Part shown: one piece after another, positions 22,245-34,855 of the stretch | Layout: each line of letters begins with the position of its first letter | Position numbering within the stretch: the first letter of the stretch is position 1 | Assembly (NCBI GenBank): GCA_025201345.1 | Contig: JAIXMG010000007.1 | Span: forward strand, 744,001-808,000 | Origin: Thamnidium elegans | Lineage: Eukaryota > Mucoromycota > Mucoromycetes > Mucorales > Mucoraceae | DNA: 64,000 nucleotides | Direction: 5' to 3' | The notes under the pieces: model-generated | Told to the model about the DNA's origin: nothing | Seen by the model: the letters and a program-made list of their open reading frames with translations, nothing else | The model's database searches: none | Program-made: the position numbers and the translations under genes

Positions 22245-23997
22245 ATGTTGGAATTATCACAATATCTGTTGGAATCTGATATCAATTTTTATCGAGATTA
22301 TGCAATACAACTTATAAAAAACAAACCAGAATCGTTTGACTTGGATGAATTTGAATCAATTTTATTTGAAAATGAGTCTATACCGACGGATCGTACAATT
22401 GAAGAAGCCTTTCATGATTTTGAACTTGATAAAAAAGCTCAATATGAATTAAACCCAAAATTTGGTCGATATGTAATGTAAAGAAATAGTTACTATGACT
22501 ATGTGTGGGGAAGAAGGGTTTATTATGGTTATAAAAATATATACTAACAAATATTATTTAGGTTTGGGATATAAATGACCAATGGTATCAAAAATGGAAT
22601 GTCGTATTCTCAGTTGAACATATGTGGAACTGGTTAAAGCACGGGGTCACACGATCGTCGGCGCAACGATTAATAACGACAGACCATGTATTTGACGCGA
22701 CACATATTCAACCATGGTTAAATAGAATTATTGTTCGATATAATGTTCATCCTGATCATCAAAATTTATTACAAGATATATGCAGATATATTGGAGATTG
22801 GCACCAATCAAATCGTACATTAACATTAAAAGGAACATTTAGGTTAAATACTATACCACTATTTCCACCAAATTGGTTTACAAACAAGTCAAGGCAAAAT
22901 AGTACCAACTTTGAAGGTCTAGCTCCTTCTTATCTTGCAAATTTTGTACCCCCTTATAGACTTGAAAGTCAAACCCCAGATAGATGGGATCAAGTATTCC
23001 TAAAAGGAATAACATTGGATCCTGATCACAAGGTAATAATACCCTTTTTATACATATACACATAAAGCTAAAATACATGTTTTATTAGTTTAACTTGGAT
23101 CCTATCTTAATTGCTTCTGCTATTCCAATTCTTGGTTTAACCGTTCATTATGACCAAGCATCAGGTTATAGTCAATTAATGCTAGTAATGACGAAAGCAA
23201 AGTTTGGTAATTTAGAAAACCATATTGAAAATGATATATCAACAGATTATTACAAACCTTGTTTATTGGCTCTTAGTATTACTAAAGACATCAAAGATCT
23301 ACATTGGAGTTATGTACATGGGAATATTCATCCACGTAATATTTTACTAAATAATGCTGACTATGTTGGTGAACTGGTTGATATCACTTTTATGCATAGA
23401 AATAATGATCAACGGCCTAATAATAATACAAAATGGGCTGGTAGATGGCCTTATGTTGCACCAGAAGTTGTCTCGACAGGCCTTAGTACCTCAGCTGATA
23501 CTTATGCACTCGGAATTATCTTATGGCAATTAATTTCAAGAATAACCTTCCCCAATGATGCATTGGTTGACCCATGTACTTATCGTATAGAGCCTATCCC
23601 TGACGTATTAAAAGAGTGGGAAGATATTTATATTGATTGCCTTCATATTGATCCTACAAAGAGACCTAGTGCATATACAATTCACAGGAGATTAACACAT
23701 CTTTGTAATAAATTGGCTTCTAATCCAGTACCAATTTCAGATACAACCAATGCTTATATAAAATCAAGAAGTGACGAAATCAACCAATTCTTATCAAACT
23801 ATAGAAGGTCACCACCACAGTTACAATCTGATGATGATGATATCGCCTCTGTCTCTTCAACTGCTTCTTCATCAAACAATACACCTACTTTATGTCAAGT
23901 CGGTGATCATGTTTTAACTACTTCCATCACTCGTCCATCTCACCAACGTTTAAAGAGTTATCCAAGTTTACTTCAAAGTTTTCCACAGCCTATGTAA
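22245..23997 (+). CDS. Protein-kinase-like protein, probable pseudokinase
   Basis: Exons 22245-22472, 22562-23032, 23089-23997 give 535 aa. An N-terminal helical segment (RGS-like in feel but not firmly assigned) precedes a kinase fold. The catalytic loop reads VHGNIHPRNILL, so HRD Asp is Asn and the usual Lys is His. DFG reads DIT. APEV, a DTYALGIILWQL F-helix and a RPSA near the end keep the fold recognisable. No glycine loop was found. The C-terminal 100 residues are Ser/Asp-rich and look disordered. Loss of the catalytic Asp argues for a scaffold or allosteric role rather than phosphotransfer. What it regulates is not visible. Confidence 0.75.
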
Positions 23998-25676
23998 CCT
24001 CTCTCTCTGTGTGTGTGTGTTTTATGTAGTATTTTATATCAATAAATAGTATATTTTATTAGGTGCTTTTTTTTTCTTACAAATAAATAAAAAAAATGCA
24101 CACATATTATTTAGGATTTTTATAAATGGCGTAAACAATGATCTTACCACTTCCCTTAAAACATCGGTATTTTACTTTCGCATATTTTCCGATTATCCCA
24201 CATTACTTTTTACGCCGTTATTTGGATTGTCGGCTGTCTGTTTTTATATGGTTTCACATTGAAAATTAGAATTTAAAGTTGGAGTCCGTAAGTGTAACAT
24301 GTCTCCGAAGAAATAAATAATATCCAAAGAAATGAACTTGTTTGACAAGAAACAAATTATTTCAAAGATATAGTTGCTTAATTTAGAATAGTATTTAAAC
24401 TACACGTATTTAGGCAGAGAAAGGACTCTTTTTCTATTTTATACTGATCCCCACCTTACTTTCTAAAATGTAATAATTGTTTATCAATATAGTTCTAGTC
24501 TATATATAGTAACTATATCTATTTGAGAGCTCAAAACTAAACGTCTGTTATGAAGCGCTTTGACTCTTCAAGGGACTAAAAACTACGCGTTTTTCTTTAT
24601 ATTAGAATACATATACTTTTTTTATTAATCGATTAAAATAAGTGATGTCAGTAACTAATTTGTTATCATTTTTTATGTACAGCCAGAAAAAAAAAAGTTT
24701 TTCTTTTCTAAACCGCGTTAAAAAAATACTTTATATTAATAGAAAAATGTGGCAGAATAGTATATGTATCTGCGTGTGCGTGAGCGTATTTTCCACTAGA
24801 GACCAAAATGCTTGGGAATATACAAAAATGGATACTATACCCTTTTTAACAAGTTTATACACTATTGGTATTAAAATAGACTGGTAGTCCGAACTGAATA
24901 TGTTATCTCTACTTGGTGTATAGAAAAGTTTTTTTTTTTAAACAAAAAGAACGTCAAACAAGCAAAATATACACATTTCGTTAAAAGAGCCAACTATCGT
25001 AGTACGAACAAAAGGATATTATATTACTTTTTAAAAAAAGTGGGCCCCAGACCAAAGAATTTATTTTGCCAGGATAGGATATCCTCTCAAGTACTGTCGA
25101 TATTTTAGCTTTTTTTAGCAGTAGCATTTGAATACTTAATAAGTTGTATTAAAAAAACTTTAACGTAAATTAGAATTGAAACTTTCGATTAAACGATGTA
25201 CAAGATGACTAAGAAAATAATGCGTATTTAAGCGACAAGTGTATCTTTTTTTTTTGGAGCCTCAAACAAAGTTTGCAACGTTTCTGCTTCCAATCAAATG
25301 CATTTCAATAGTACACTAGTATTTTAGTTGTAAAAAGTTCTGGCATCGAAGCAACGTCTTTAGAGCTGAAGGTATTAAAAGGTATATAAGGCAGTATACT
25401 ATCGCTTTTAGTATAAGATTGTGTATCCACCCATTTTTTTTTTTGCCATACCTAGAAATTATTAATTAACCAAAAGTGATAGAGACAATACTAGAACCTG
25501 CAAGATTTTTTTTTAGAAAATCCAAAGGTTTTATGAGATTAAACAAATATAGTAAAAGACCTGTTCCTGTCAAAAAGAAAGAAAGAGAGTAAATACAACT
25601 CTATTACTAACTAAATAAATACCATGTTACATAAAAATAAAGTGAGCCCTTTTTTTCCTTTTATTATACTTCATAT
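23998..25676. other. 1.7-kb gene-free stretch
   Basis: No gene, RNA or repeat unit recognised on either strand. A CT/GT tract at about 24001-24020 follows the pseudokinase stop. The remainder is AT-rich without coding bias. The distal end is the promoter of the AIG1-like GTPase. Confidence 0.5.
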
Positions 25677-26900
25677 ATGAACTCTACTAACAAACCTAAA
25701 ATAAATATCCTCCTTATCGGTTTATCAGGAGTTGGAAAAACCAGTTTATGTCAGGCGTTTGGAGCAAACCCTGTTGAGGGATTCTCGTACGGTTTCGGAT
25801 TATCCAAAAAGGCACAGATAGTCGAGTTTACAACCGATAAATGTACTTATCATATTATTGATGCACCTCAACTTTATAATCCACAAGATGAAGCAATGAC
25901 TCGAAAACATGCTGATGAGATGAGCAGAATTTTAAATTTGGCTTCGGTACCTCTGGTCATTTGCTTTGTCATCTGCATTCAACAACATGACATGTTGGTA
26001 AAGTCAAGTGATTTTGTCATGATGAAAACCATTGCTGGTTACTATAATCAAGCACAGGTTAAATTTTCATTGATTATTAATCGACTCACTCAAACTGAAT
26101 TCTCTGTGATTTCTAATAATTCCATGTATAGAGACCAGTTCTTAAAATCTTTTGAAAGGAATAGTGGCGTACCTATTACTGATGATGATATCCTTCTTAT
26201 TCATAATATGTTTTTGACTCACAGTCCGCGAGAGCAAAAAGAATTACTAACTAGTTATTTAAGAAAATTTGAAGCTGGACAAATGTCTGAATTTGATAAC
26301 CTCTCGGATGATCCTTTTATAACAGCATATAACGAATCGATGCAAAAGTATCAAAGTGAGCTAAAGATTATTATGGAACAAAATAATATGGGCCATCATA
26401 ATAGTTTTTTGCAGGAATTGCAACAGAGACAACAAGAACAACAACAAAATTATATGCAAGTATTTCAACAAATGATGGGTGGTAATAGTGTATTCTCCAG
26501 TGCTCCTTCTTATCAACCACAACAAAACCCGTTTAGTCAGTTTGCATCCGCACCTCAGTCACCAACAAGTCCTTATCCGGCCAATAACTATCTTGGTCAA
26601 TATTTACAACAGGCTGCTGTAAACGGTAACGCCATGTCGAATGCTTACCTTAACCAATATTTGAATAGTTCAAACAATAATACTTACCAACAGCAGGCTG
26701 CATTTGGTGCGACCAATATCTATAATCAGCAGGCACCAGCAAACCCCAATAATACAAATAATCAGCTTTTTGGTGCAGCAGGAGCATTTATGGGAGGTGC
26801 TATGGACGTTCCGAGTATGTCTGGATCAAATAATGACATATATGGAGCAGCTGGTTCATTTGTAGGCGGTGCAGTAACCGCTGGTTGTACAATTATGTGA
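25677..26900 (+). CDS. AIG1/GIMAP-like GTPase with Q/N-rich tail and CaaX end
   Basis: Single-exon, 407 aa. The P-loop GLSGVGKT is at residues 15-22. YHIIDAPQLYNPQ occupies the place of the AIG1 segment IDTPGL, with the DxxG glycine changed to Gln. A hydrophobic strand and LIINRL precede the weak guanine-specificity region. From about residue 235 the protein becomes Gln/Asn-rich and disordered, with two copies of a GAAG-F-GGA motif (LFGAAGAFMGGA, IYGAAGSFVGGA). It ends in CTIM, a CaaX box that predicts farnesylation and membrane attachment. AIG1-type GTPases in plants and animals assemble on membranes as coats or scaffolds. Assignment to AIG1 rests on the G1-G3 region; another TRAFAC GTPase is possible. 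Confidence 0.72.
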   Translation: MNSTNKPKINILLIGLSGVGKTSLCQAFGANPVEGFSYGFGLSKKAQIVEFTTDKCTYHIIDAPQLYNPQDEAMTRKHADEMSRILNLASVPLVICFVICIQQHDMLVKSSDFVMMKTIAGYYNQAQVKFSLIINRLTQTEFSVISNNSMYRDQFLKSFERNSGVPITDDDILLIHNMFLTHSPREQKELLTSYLRKFEAGQMSEFDNLSDDPFITAYNESMQKYQSELKIIMEQNNMGHHNSFLQELQQRQQEQQQNYMQVFQQMMGGNSVFSSAPSYQPQQNPFSQFASAPQSPTSPYPANNYLGQYLQQAAVNGNAMSNAYLNQYLNSSNNNTYQQQAAFGATNIYNQQAPANPNNTNNQLFGAAGAFMGGAMDVPSMSGSNNDIYGAAGSFVGGAVTAGCTIM

Positions 26901-26999
26901 TAAAATGACGCAAAAAAAAAACACGCGCTAATTTATATTTTTTAACAAACAACATTAAATGATTTATTTACAAAATAAATAATAAATTACATAATTTTA

Positions 27000-27404
27000 T
27001 TAATGTTTTAATATACTTGGAATTGCAATTATAGATACCACAATGGCCATAATAGCTAATGAACCTAATACGAAAAAGGCAAGAAACACTAGTCTTCCAT
27101 CATATACTGTATTTGCCCAAGATTTTAGATAGTAGCGCATTCGTTGGTGTAACGGTAAATTAGCAATGTCAGACCAGGTGTCGTCTGCGTAATGGTCGTG
27201 CAGCCGTTGCTGATGTTCTTGGTAGTATGCATCTTGCTCAGATTCAGATATAAAGGGTTGGTTTTTATAGTGGAGTCTGGCAGATTGTAAGTAAGTAGGT
27301 GGAGGCGGTGATTGTCTAATACAGTCGTAGCTGGGTGGTGAAGAGATTGTAGCGGAAATCGGTTGCTCTTCAACAAGAGTTTTTTCATTCATAAAAGAGT
27401 ACAT
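27000..27404 (-). CDS. Tail-anchored protein with two PPxY motifs, unknown
   Basis: 134-aa single-exon ORF, ATG at 27404. The N-terminal half carries PPSY and PPTY (in SPPSYDC and PPPPTYL), both matches to the PPxY ligand of WW domains such as those of Nedd4/Rsp5 ligases. A single hydrophobic segment at about residues 106-130 (LVFLAFFVLGSLAIMAIVV) lies four residues from the end of the protein, giving a tail-anchored or type II layout with the PPxY motifs in the cytosol. Architecture resembles small Rsp5 adaptors in yeast. Convergent with the GTPase gene, 99 bp between stop codons. Confidence 0.7.
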   Translation of the reverse strand: MYSFMNEKTLVEEQPISATISSPPSYDCIRQSPPPPTYLQSARLHYKNQPFISESEQDAYYQEHQQRLHDHYADDTWSDIANLPLHQRMRYYLKSWANTVYDGRLVFLAFFVLGSLAIMAIVVSIIAIPSILKH

Positions 27405-27869
27405 TGTATACGTAATATGTATATGTATATATATATATAGAAGAAAAAAGTGTGTATATTAAATAAAGAAAGATATAATGTTTTTTTTTTGAAAAAAAGC
27501 TGGACTAAATGGAAAAAATATTTTGATGTTGTTTGGGATACAAGAAAGAAAGAAAGCGAATTAAAATAAAGGTTTAAAAACATGTAACAAATAAGAAGTG
27601 AAATAAACATTAGTACTTATCTACGACACTTATATATGTAAAACGTAACTTGTATAATCGAATTAAAGCTAAAAAGTCGGTAAAGTAAACGGGTTATGTT
27701 ATTTTCCCATCATTTTCGGAACTTTGGAGAGTCAAAAGGTAGGCCGGCAACGGAGCTTGGAAAGGGGATTTTGACACTTTCGTGACTTTTTTTTAATTAG
27801 GCAAGCCACCTCTTTCTTTGAAAAAAAATCCATAATTTTTTCTTTTCCAAGTTATAAACTACATATACA
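27405..27869. promoter_or_regulatory. Divergent promoter region (PPxY protein / Pol I A49)
   Basis: 465 bp between divergent start codons. TA dinucleotide tract near 27421-27438 next to the minus-strand start, T-rich leader before 27870. No named element recognised. Confidence 0.45.
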
Positions 27870-29307
27870 ATGGGAAAAAGAAAGAGTACTGAAGAACACA
27901 CTTCTTCTCGTCATGTCAAAGTTAATACAGTCGAAAAGGAGACTGATGTTGAAACTCCTTACTTGGGTAATTCCTCTTTATTTTTATTATGTATTTATAG
28001 TACTGAATTCTAATCAAATCAACACGAAATAGCTACCTTCCCTGGTACAAAGCCAAGCTCTGACATGAGTTTCACAGCATATAAAAGTAACGACGTTACT
28101 CCTTCAGCAAAGAAGGCCGAACAAAGATTTATTTCAGGCGAAACTGATAAAGTTATCTTTAGCGGTGCTAATTTTGGTCCCAACTCTGTTCGTAATAACC
28201 AGTGCAAGTAAGTTTTTATTTGCTCTATTTTTTTTTTAGTTGTATAATAATCAATGAATTTTTCGAAATAGATATATTGTTGGTGTTTACTCCAAGAAGG
28301 ATAACACTTTAGAAATCACCAATACACCTATTATCAAGATGAACCGTACAGTAAAGGCTTTGGATTCAGATATTGCTGGTAACAGTAGTATTGCCAGAGG
28401 AAACATTGCTCGTACTGCTCTTGGTTTAGCTTTCGGTACTGCCAAGGCCAAACAACAATTGAAGAGTGATGAACGTAATATGGTTAAAGGCGATGATTTG
28501 ATGGAAGAGATGGATACTTTACACTCTGAAATTAGTAAAGCTACAGTCAACATACCAAAGAAGGAAGAGATGAAGAAATCAATGGAATCTGAATTACCTG
28601 TACCTAAACATAATATTGATGCTGAGTCTCCTGAAGAGGCCTATGATATTGCATCTATTGTCACAGACGAAGAGCTTAACTCATTACAATTTAAGGACAT
28701 TTTAAAGGAAACCTCTTTGGAAGGTATCAAAACCTATTTGGCTTACCACGATTCCAAATTTGTCAATGATCGTATTATGGCTATTATTGCTTCATCTGGA
28801 AAGAAGGATCGTAACAGAGTTCGTAAACTTATGTATATCAACTTACTTATGGGATACTATCTTCGTGTTCGTCCTAACGATTTGAAGAACCGTAGAAAGG
28901 TTGAAGCTGCATTAAAGACACCCTCAAGTATAGTCCTTGATGGACTTGCCGAAAGATATACTGAATCTAACCAGTAAGTTTATACTTATACATATTGTAT
29001 ATATTGATAACTAATGATATATTTCTATTTTTTCAGTCGTACACCTGTTATGGCAGATAAGATTCTTTTATACATGTTTACTCTTATTCTTTCAATTTCT
29101 GGTTATAGCGTTCTTATTGATGAACTCGGTAAAGATCTCTTACTTAAGCCTACAAAGCTTGTGTCATTATTTAAAAGTTTAGGTTGTAAGGTTGATAAAG
29201 CAAGTGCGGAAGAATGTCGTGATGCTGGTAACAAATCAGCAAAGAAGGCCACTTTGGTTGTTCCCTTAAAGTTCCCTGAAGTTAGAAGTGGTATTAGTCG
29301 TCGTTAA
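27870..29307 (+). CDS. RPA49: RNA polymerase I subunit A49
   Basis: Subunit of nucleolar RNA polymerase I that with A34.5 forms a TFIIF-like module and supports rRNA elongation. Exons 27870-27966, 28033-28207, 28272-28973, 29037-29307 give 414 aa, the usual length. N-terminal dimerisation domain: IATFPG, FTAY, YIVGVYSKKDNTLEI. Centre: ARTALGLAFGTAKAKQQL. C-terminal tandem winged helix: NDRIMAIIASS, KLMYINLLMGYYLRV, KILLYMFTLILSISGYSV and DLLLKPTKLVSLFKSLGCKV. Basic first residues (MGKRKSTEE) are typical. Confidence 0.92.
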
Positions 29308-30072
29308 ATAAATTTTTTTAGAAAGCAAAATAAAATAAGTCATAAATATCATCCTTTATCATATATAATTGTAGCTTTATGAGAAATTGTGGTTAGTTTG
29401 ATTGGTTTAGTTTATATATTGGTTTGGTTGTTGCTTGCATTGTATTTTGATACAATGGCGAATAACTCCGCTGTTACACACGACAAAGTATCATGGTAAC
29501 TTGATAACTATAGAAATAAAGCGGATGAAAGAATACACTGATTTCAGATATTGTCTCTGAGTCATATTTCGAAACTTTTATTGATTAAAAAAAAAAAAGA
29601 AGTAGTACTGTGTAGAAGGAGTTTTATTAAATTAAATCTGTAGAATAATTTAACACAAATTAATGTTTGCTCTGCAAACGATAAATATGACGATTTGATT
29701 GCAATCAGTACTGTTTATGCTTTTATTCTTAACCCAAATTTATAAAGCCTATTTCGGTTAATAGTGCTGTGTAGAAACCCAAATTGCTTCTATTGTGCAT
29801 CGATCGGCTAACAATTAAATATTAACCGAGATTATGACCTGTATTGTCGATCAGTTAAGCCATGGTTTTTGTTATATTTTTCATGGGTAATATACCAAAA
29901 AGGCTCGGGCATTTTTTTCTCTTGCAGAAGTAATTGCTTATTTCCAAGATATTTTATGTTTCTAGAACGACATTGAGTGTAGAAGGATCAGTAACCAAAA
30001 CCATTTTGTGACGCTGAAAAAAATTTTGGTTTTTCTTTTTTTCTTTTTTTGAGCACTGGGACTGGTTTATGT

Positions 30073-30126
<54 letters not shown>

Positions 30127-30192
30127 ACATAAAAGTTTTTAAATTTTTTTTCCTTCTTTTTTTTTTTTCAAGATCTTTTTAAACTAGTTTGA
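29308..30192. other. Intergenic: A49 3' side and PRMT1 promoter
   Basis: No gene seen. A T50 run at 30076-30125 lies 68 bp upstream of the PRMT1 start codon. Confidence 0.55.
30076..30125. repeat. T50 homopolymer in PRMT1 promoter
   Basis: About 50 consecutive T close to the PRMT1 start, followed by further T runs. The length is likely to vary between isolates and reads. Confidence 0.9.
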
Positions 30193-31466
<1,274 letters not shown>

Positions 31467-32512
31467 ATAATACGCCATTTTTGAAACTTATTTATACATT
31501 CTTCTATTTTTTTCTCTTTAACTTACACACTTGTAACTAAAAATGCATTCCTTTTATTTTTCCACCCATTTTTTCATTAAAAAATTATTATTTTTTTTCG
31601 TTTATTTTTTCGGATTGCTTTCCCGTATATCTTTCTGCTAAAGTATGACTATACGCTTTTTTTTTTGAGGGGAAGGTAGATCTCATTACTCGCCAGTATT
31701 AGGATTTAGTAGTACTTGTGATCATTGTGTGGGTTAATTTGTTCTCGTATTATACTGATTATCCATTGAATATTTAAGATACTTCATCAACTTCGTAAAA
31801 CCATCTTCCGCGTTTTTAAGCAAAAAAAAAAAAAAAAGGAAATCATGTAATGTTGGACTGGAATCAATTGAGAAAGTAGATAGTAAATAGGGATGTAGAT
31901 CCGACTAAAACTAAATGGAAATTTATAATAAAGTAATAAATAACATAAAAGTTAGGTAATATCAATGTGGTGAGGTAGTGTATCTCGCTCAGAAAGACAA
32001 TTGTTTCAATATACTACGGTAACTCAAGACTAAAAGGGAATAAAAAAACTGATTTATTACGGAAATTGTCTAACCCTTACTATTTAAAGGGTAGACATTG
32101 ACTTATCGACAGAGTCACCTTGTTAGGTAGTGGTTTTAGCCGCCCCTTGAGGCTATAGCCGTATCATTACAACTTTTGTAATAAAAAGGAATTTCGTTCG
32201 GGATATTTTTTAAACCAATCATTTTCAATTAAAATGCAGAGAAAAGAAGAGGAATTTGTGGCACCCCACTTTTAAATTTGCAATGTCATATTTTTTAAAA
32301 ACGTCGCAGCCACTTAGGTGTATCAAGAATTCCACTCAAAAAAAGAACGATGAGTAAACAAGATTCAGTTGTCTCTCTCATGCCATTATATTATTTCGGA
32401 AGGTTTCTAAGATAAGTATCTCGATAGATAGCCACTCCAAACATGAAGTATCTTGATAGGTAACCATTCCAACATTCGTTCTAGACAGCCGTAAAGCATC
32501 CGACGACGTTCG
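31467..32512. other. Intergenic, no gene
   Basis: AT-rich and without coding bias. A diverged 32-bp tandem duplication lies at 32414-32477 (AAGTATCTCGATAGATAG and AAGTATCTTGATAGGTAA start the two units). Confidence 0.5.
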
Positions 32513-33084
32513 ATGACACCTAGAACTCCTTTCCTATTGACCATTTCTATTATGCTTGCATATCACCTGTAAGTTTCAATGAGATACTAGTTTCGCCGTA
32601 ACTAACATAAACTTACGTATTCATTAGTTTATATATATTTGTGAATCACGATATGTTCGGCAGGTATCGCTGGTATTCTTTACATCATCAACAGTACTGC
32701 CTATAAAGCTATTGTCTCTGTCAACACCATTAGCTCACAAATATATTATTTGGTTCCTATTCTCCTTCGTACTACTACATCTCGAACAATGTTTGTATCT
32801 GGTCCCTTCAGTTTGGGTAAATTAAGTATCACCTGTGGTGTCATTTCTAGTTGCTGGCTCATCTTTACTTATGTCCTGTTCATTACTCCTACAGAAGCAC
32901 CCATTACCGCTGATAATACGAATTACGCTACCATTTTGCTGCCATCATGATTTTCCCAATGACCTATTTTTACTTTTGGGGTCGTAAATGGTTTACTCGT
33001 CCTGTTCGTGTTATTGATGGTCAACAAGTCATCCTTGATGATGAATCTATTCGCTCTTCTTCTTCCAAAGCCAACAAGGAATAA
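32513..33084 (+). pseudogene. C-terminal remnant of an APC-family amino acid/choline permease
   Basis: Only the last third of a 12-helix transporter is present. Recognisable segments: TPRTPFLLTISIMLA, INSTAYKAIVSVNTISSQIYY, PILLRTT and GPFSLGKLSITCGVIS, TPTEAPITADNTNYA, and IFPMTYFYFWGRKWFTRPVR. The last of these is in another frame, because a frame change at about 32935-32945 produces a stop after NYATILLPS. A GTAAGT at 32569 and CAG at 32663 mark an old intron, but the flanking exons no longer join in frame. Helices 1-8 are absent upstream. Sequencing error could explain one frameshift, but not the missing N-terminus. Confidence 0.75.
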
Positions 33085-33297
33085 TACACTATTATACAAA
33101 TCACACACATACACACACACACACACACGATCAGTCTAATTTAATAACGCTATGTATATATATACTAATATTTCGAATAAATATATTTTTAAAGTTGAAC
33201 TAGTTTGAATTAACAGATATTATAAGGGGGGGGGTTTCATTGTGATGTAATAGTAGCATCAATTGAGGCGAAAAGGATAATCATGTGTAATTATAAT

Positions 33298-34430
33298 CTA
33301 AAAATTATCATACGTATCATCGATATCATCACTTGGGAGAGGATGGATTATATTGCTTTGGCTGGTTTTGGGGGAAATTGATGGTGGTGTTACAGATCTA
33401 AAAGATTTCAAGGTATTTGAAGCGCTTTGTCTATTATAGGCGGGTTCTACGATTCTCTTTAATTTCAATTGATGGTTTCGAAAGGAAAAGAGTAAATTGA
33501 GGGTTGTCTGGAAATCTTGAAATGAAGACAAGGAGGCAGGGAGGACGAGATCCCCAATGTGATGGGCAACATGGACTTCATTTATCTTTTTCACGGCAAA
33601 GTTATAAGCACAAACACCTAAAGCCCGTTGTATTACAATAATGTTGCTTAGTACATAATTTAAAAGACTTACCAATCCAATCCATAGCGAGCACGTAAAC
33701 ATCAGACTTCCTCTCTTCAGCTATAGGCAATTTATGCAATTGTCTGAGTATAGCACTGTTGGTACGAACGTTTTTGATTTGCTGATGCTCCTTCTTGGGC
33801 AGTCGATATTGTATATTGATTTTTCAACAGATTATATCCAGCCTTGAAAATCATAGCATTTGGGATCAAGTCATCGATATCGTCGCTTACTTTTTGTCTT
33901 TTTGGGTAGTGGAATGAAGATGTCGCTAAGAGATTATCTCTATGTTGGTCATTGGACTGTTTATAAAGAGCAGAAGTAGTAGCCAATTTATCAGAGCAGG
34001 CGATGTTTTGATTTCTCTCATCTTTCCTCTACTTCATTCAAATAGTTCAGTATAAGATATATTGGAGTATCATACCCAGAAAATAGGTTACCTGTACAAC
34101 TTTTGCGCATAATGATGCCCACATGTCTTCGTTGACATCAAAATCAATCTATTAGTTGAGCTGATTAATTACAAATACATATGATTTAATTGTTGCTTAA
34201 CTCACATCTGATGTGTATGCTGATTGGGAATCTTCCTGAAATATTTCATACGACTTCTTGAATTGTCCTTTCCGCATTCTCTTCAAATCATCAAGTCGCG
34301 TAGTTAACACCTTTTGTTTCCTGAAGTATGAACTCCTTCTCAATCACCTCCAATAACTGCACTGTGCGTCTTTTTTCAAAACAATCCGATATGTATGCAA
34401 AAAATTCTGTATAGTTAATAATTTCATCAG
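33298..34430 (-). pseudogene. Degenerate multi-frame gene, unknown family
   Basis: Reading the minus strand, coding-like pieces follow each other in different frames: RRTVQLLEVIEKEFIL, RLDDLKRMRKGQFKKSYEIF, QSAYTSD, FDVNEDMWASLCAKVVQ, FHYPKRQKVSDDIDDL, YRLPKKEHQQIKNVRTN, LPIAEERKSDVYVLAMDW and a final exon 33298-33637 containing ALGVCAYNFAVKKINEVHV and AHHIGDLVLP. Splice-like sites occur between some pieces, but at least two frame changes lie inside exons (near 33800 and near 34310). The protein is not recognised by a named domain. The composition suggests a lineage-specific multicopy gene that has decayed here. Confidence 0.5.
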
Positions 34431-34463
34431 ATACATAAATCCAACCTTAATTTACATATCATC

Positions 34464-34855
34464 CTACACAAACCTTGTTTGAATGGCATATAATAATAGT
34501 CTTTTGATTAACACTTGGTACACCATCATGTACACAACCAGTGCTAATTTAGGGTAATTTCTGGTACACCACCATATCATAGGGAAGGTATTTTTGAAAT
34601 ATTTAGGCATTTGATTGTATAAAAGGTACTTGCTTGTATATGAATTCATTGTTAAAAAAAGGAAAAGAAAAGAAAAGGATGGAATAAATAGGTGATTTTA
34701 ATCATGATAAAAAAGGGTTTAGTTAACTATGGTAAAATGGGGTATATTCAATCATGATAAAAAGGATTTATTTAATCATCGTGATATTTATATTACAATT
34801 TCCTTTCTCACGATATTAAAAAAAGTCGTTTTTACATGTAAAGTACCTGTTATTG
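34464..34855. other. Gap with short diverged repeats
   Basis: TGGTACACCA occurs twice (34511 and 34570), and AATCATGATAAAAA occurs twice (about 34699 and 34752). No convincing gene. Confidence 0.4.

Noticed and set aside
24642..24887. 81-aa ORF in the 1.7-kb gap
   Set aside because: AT-rich chance frame without coding bias or a recognisable motif.
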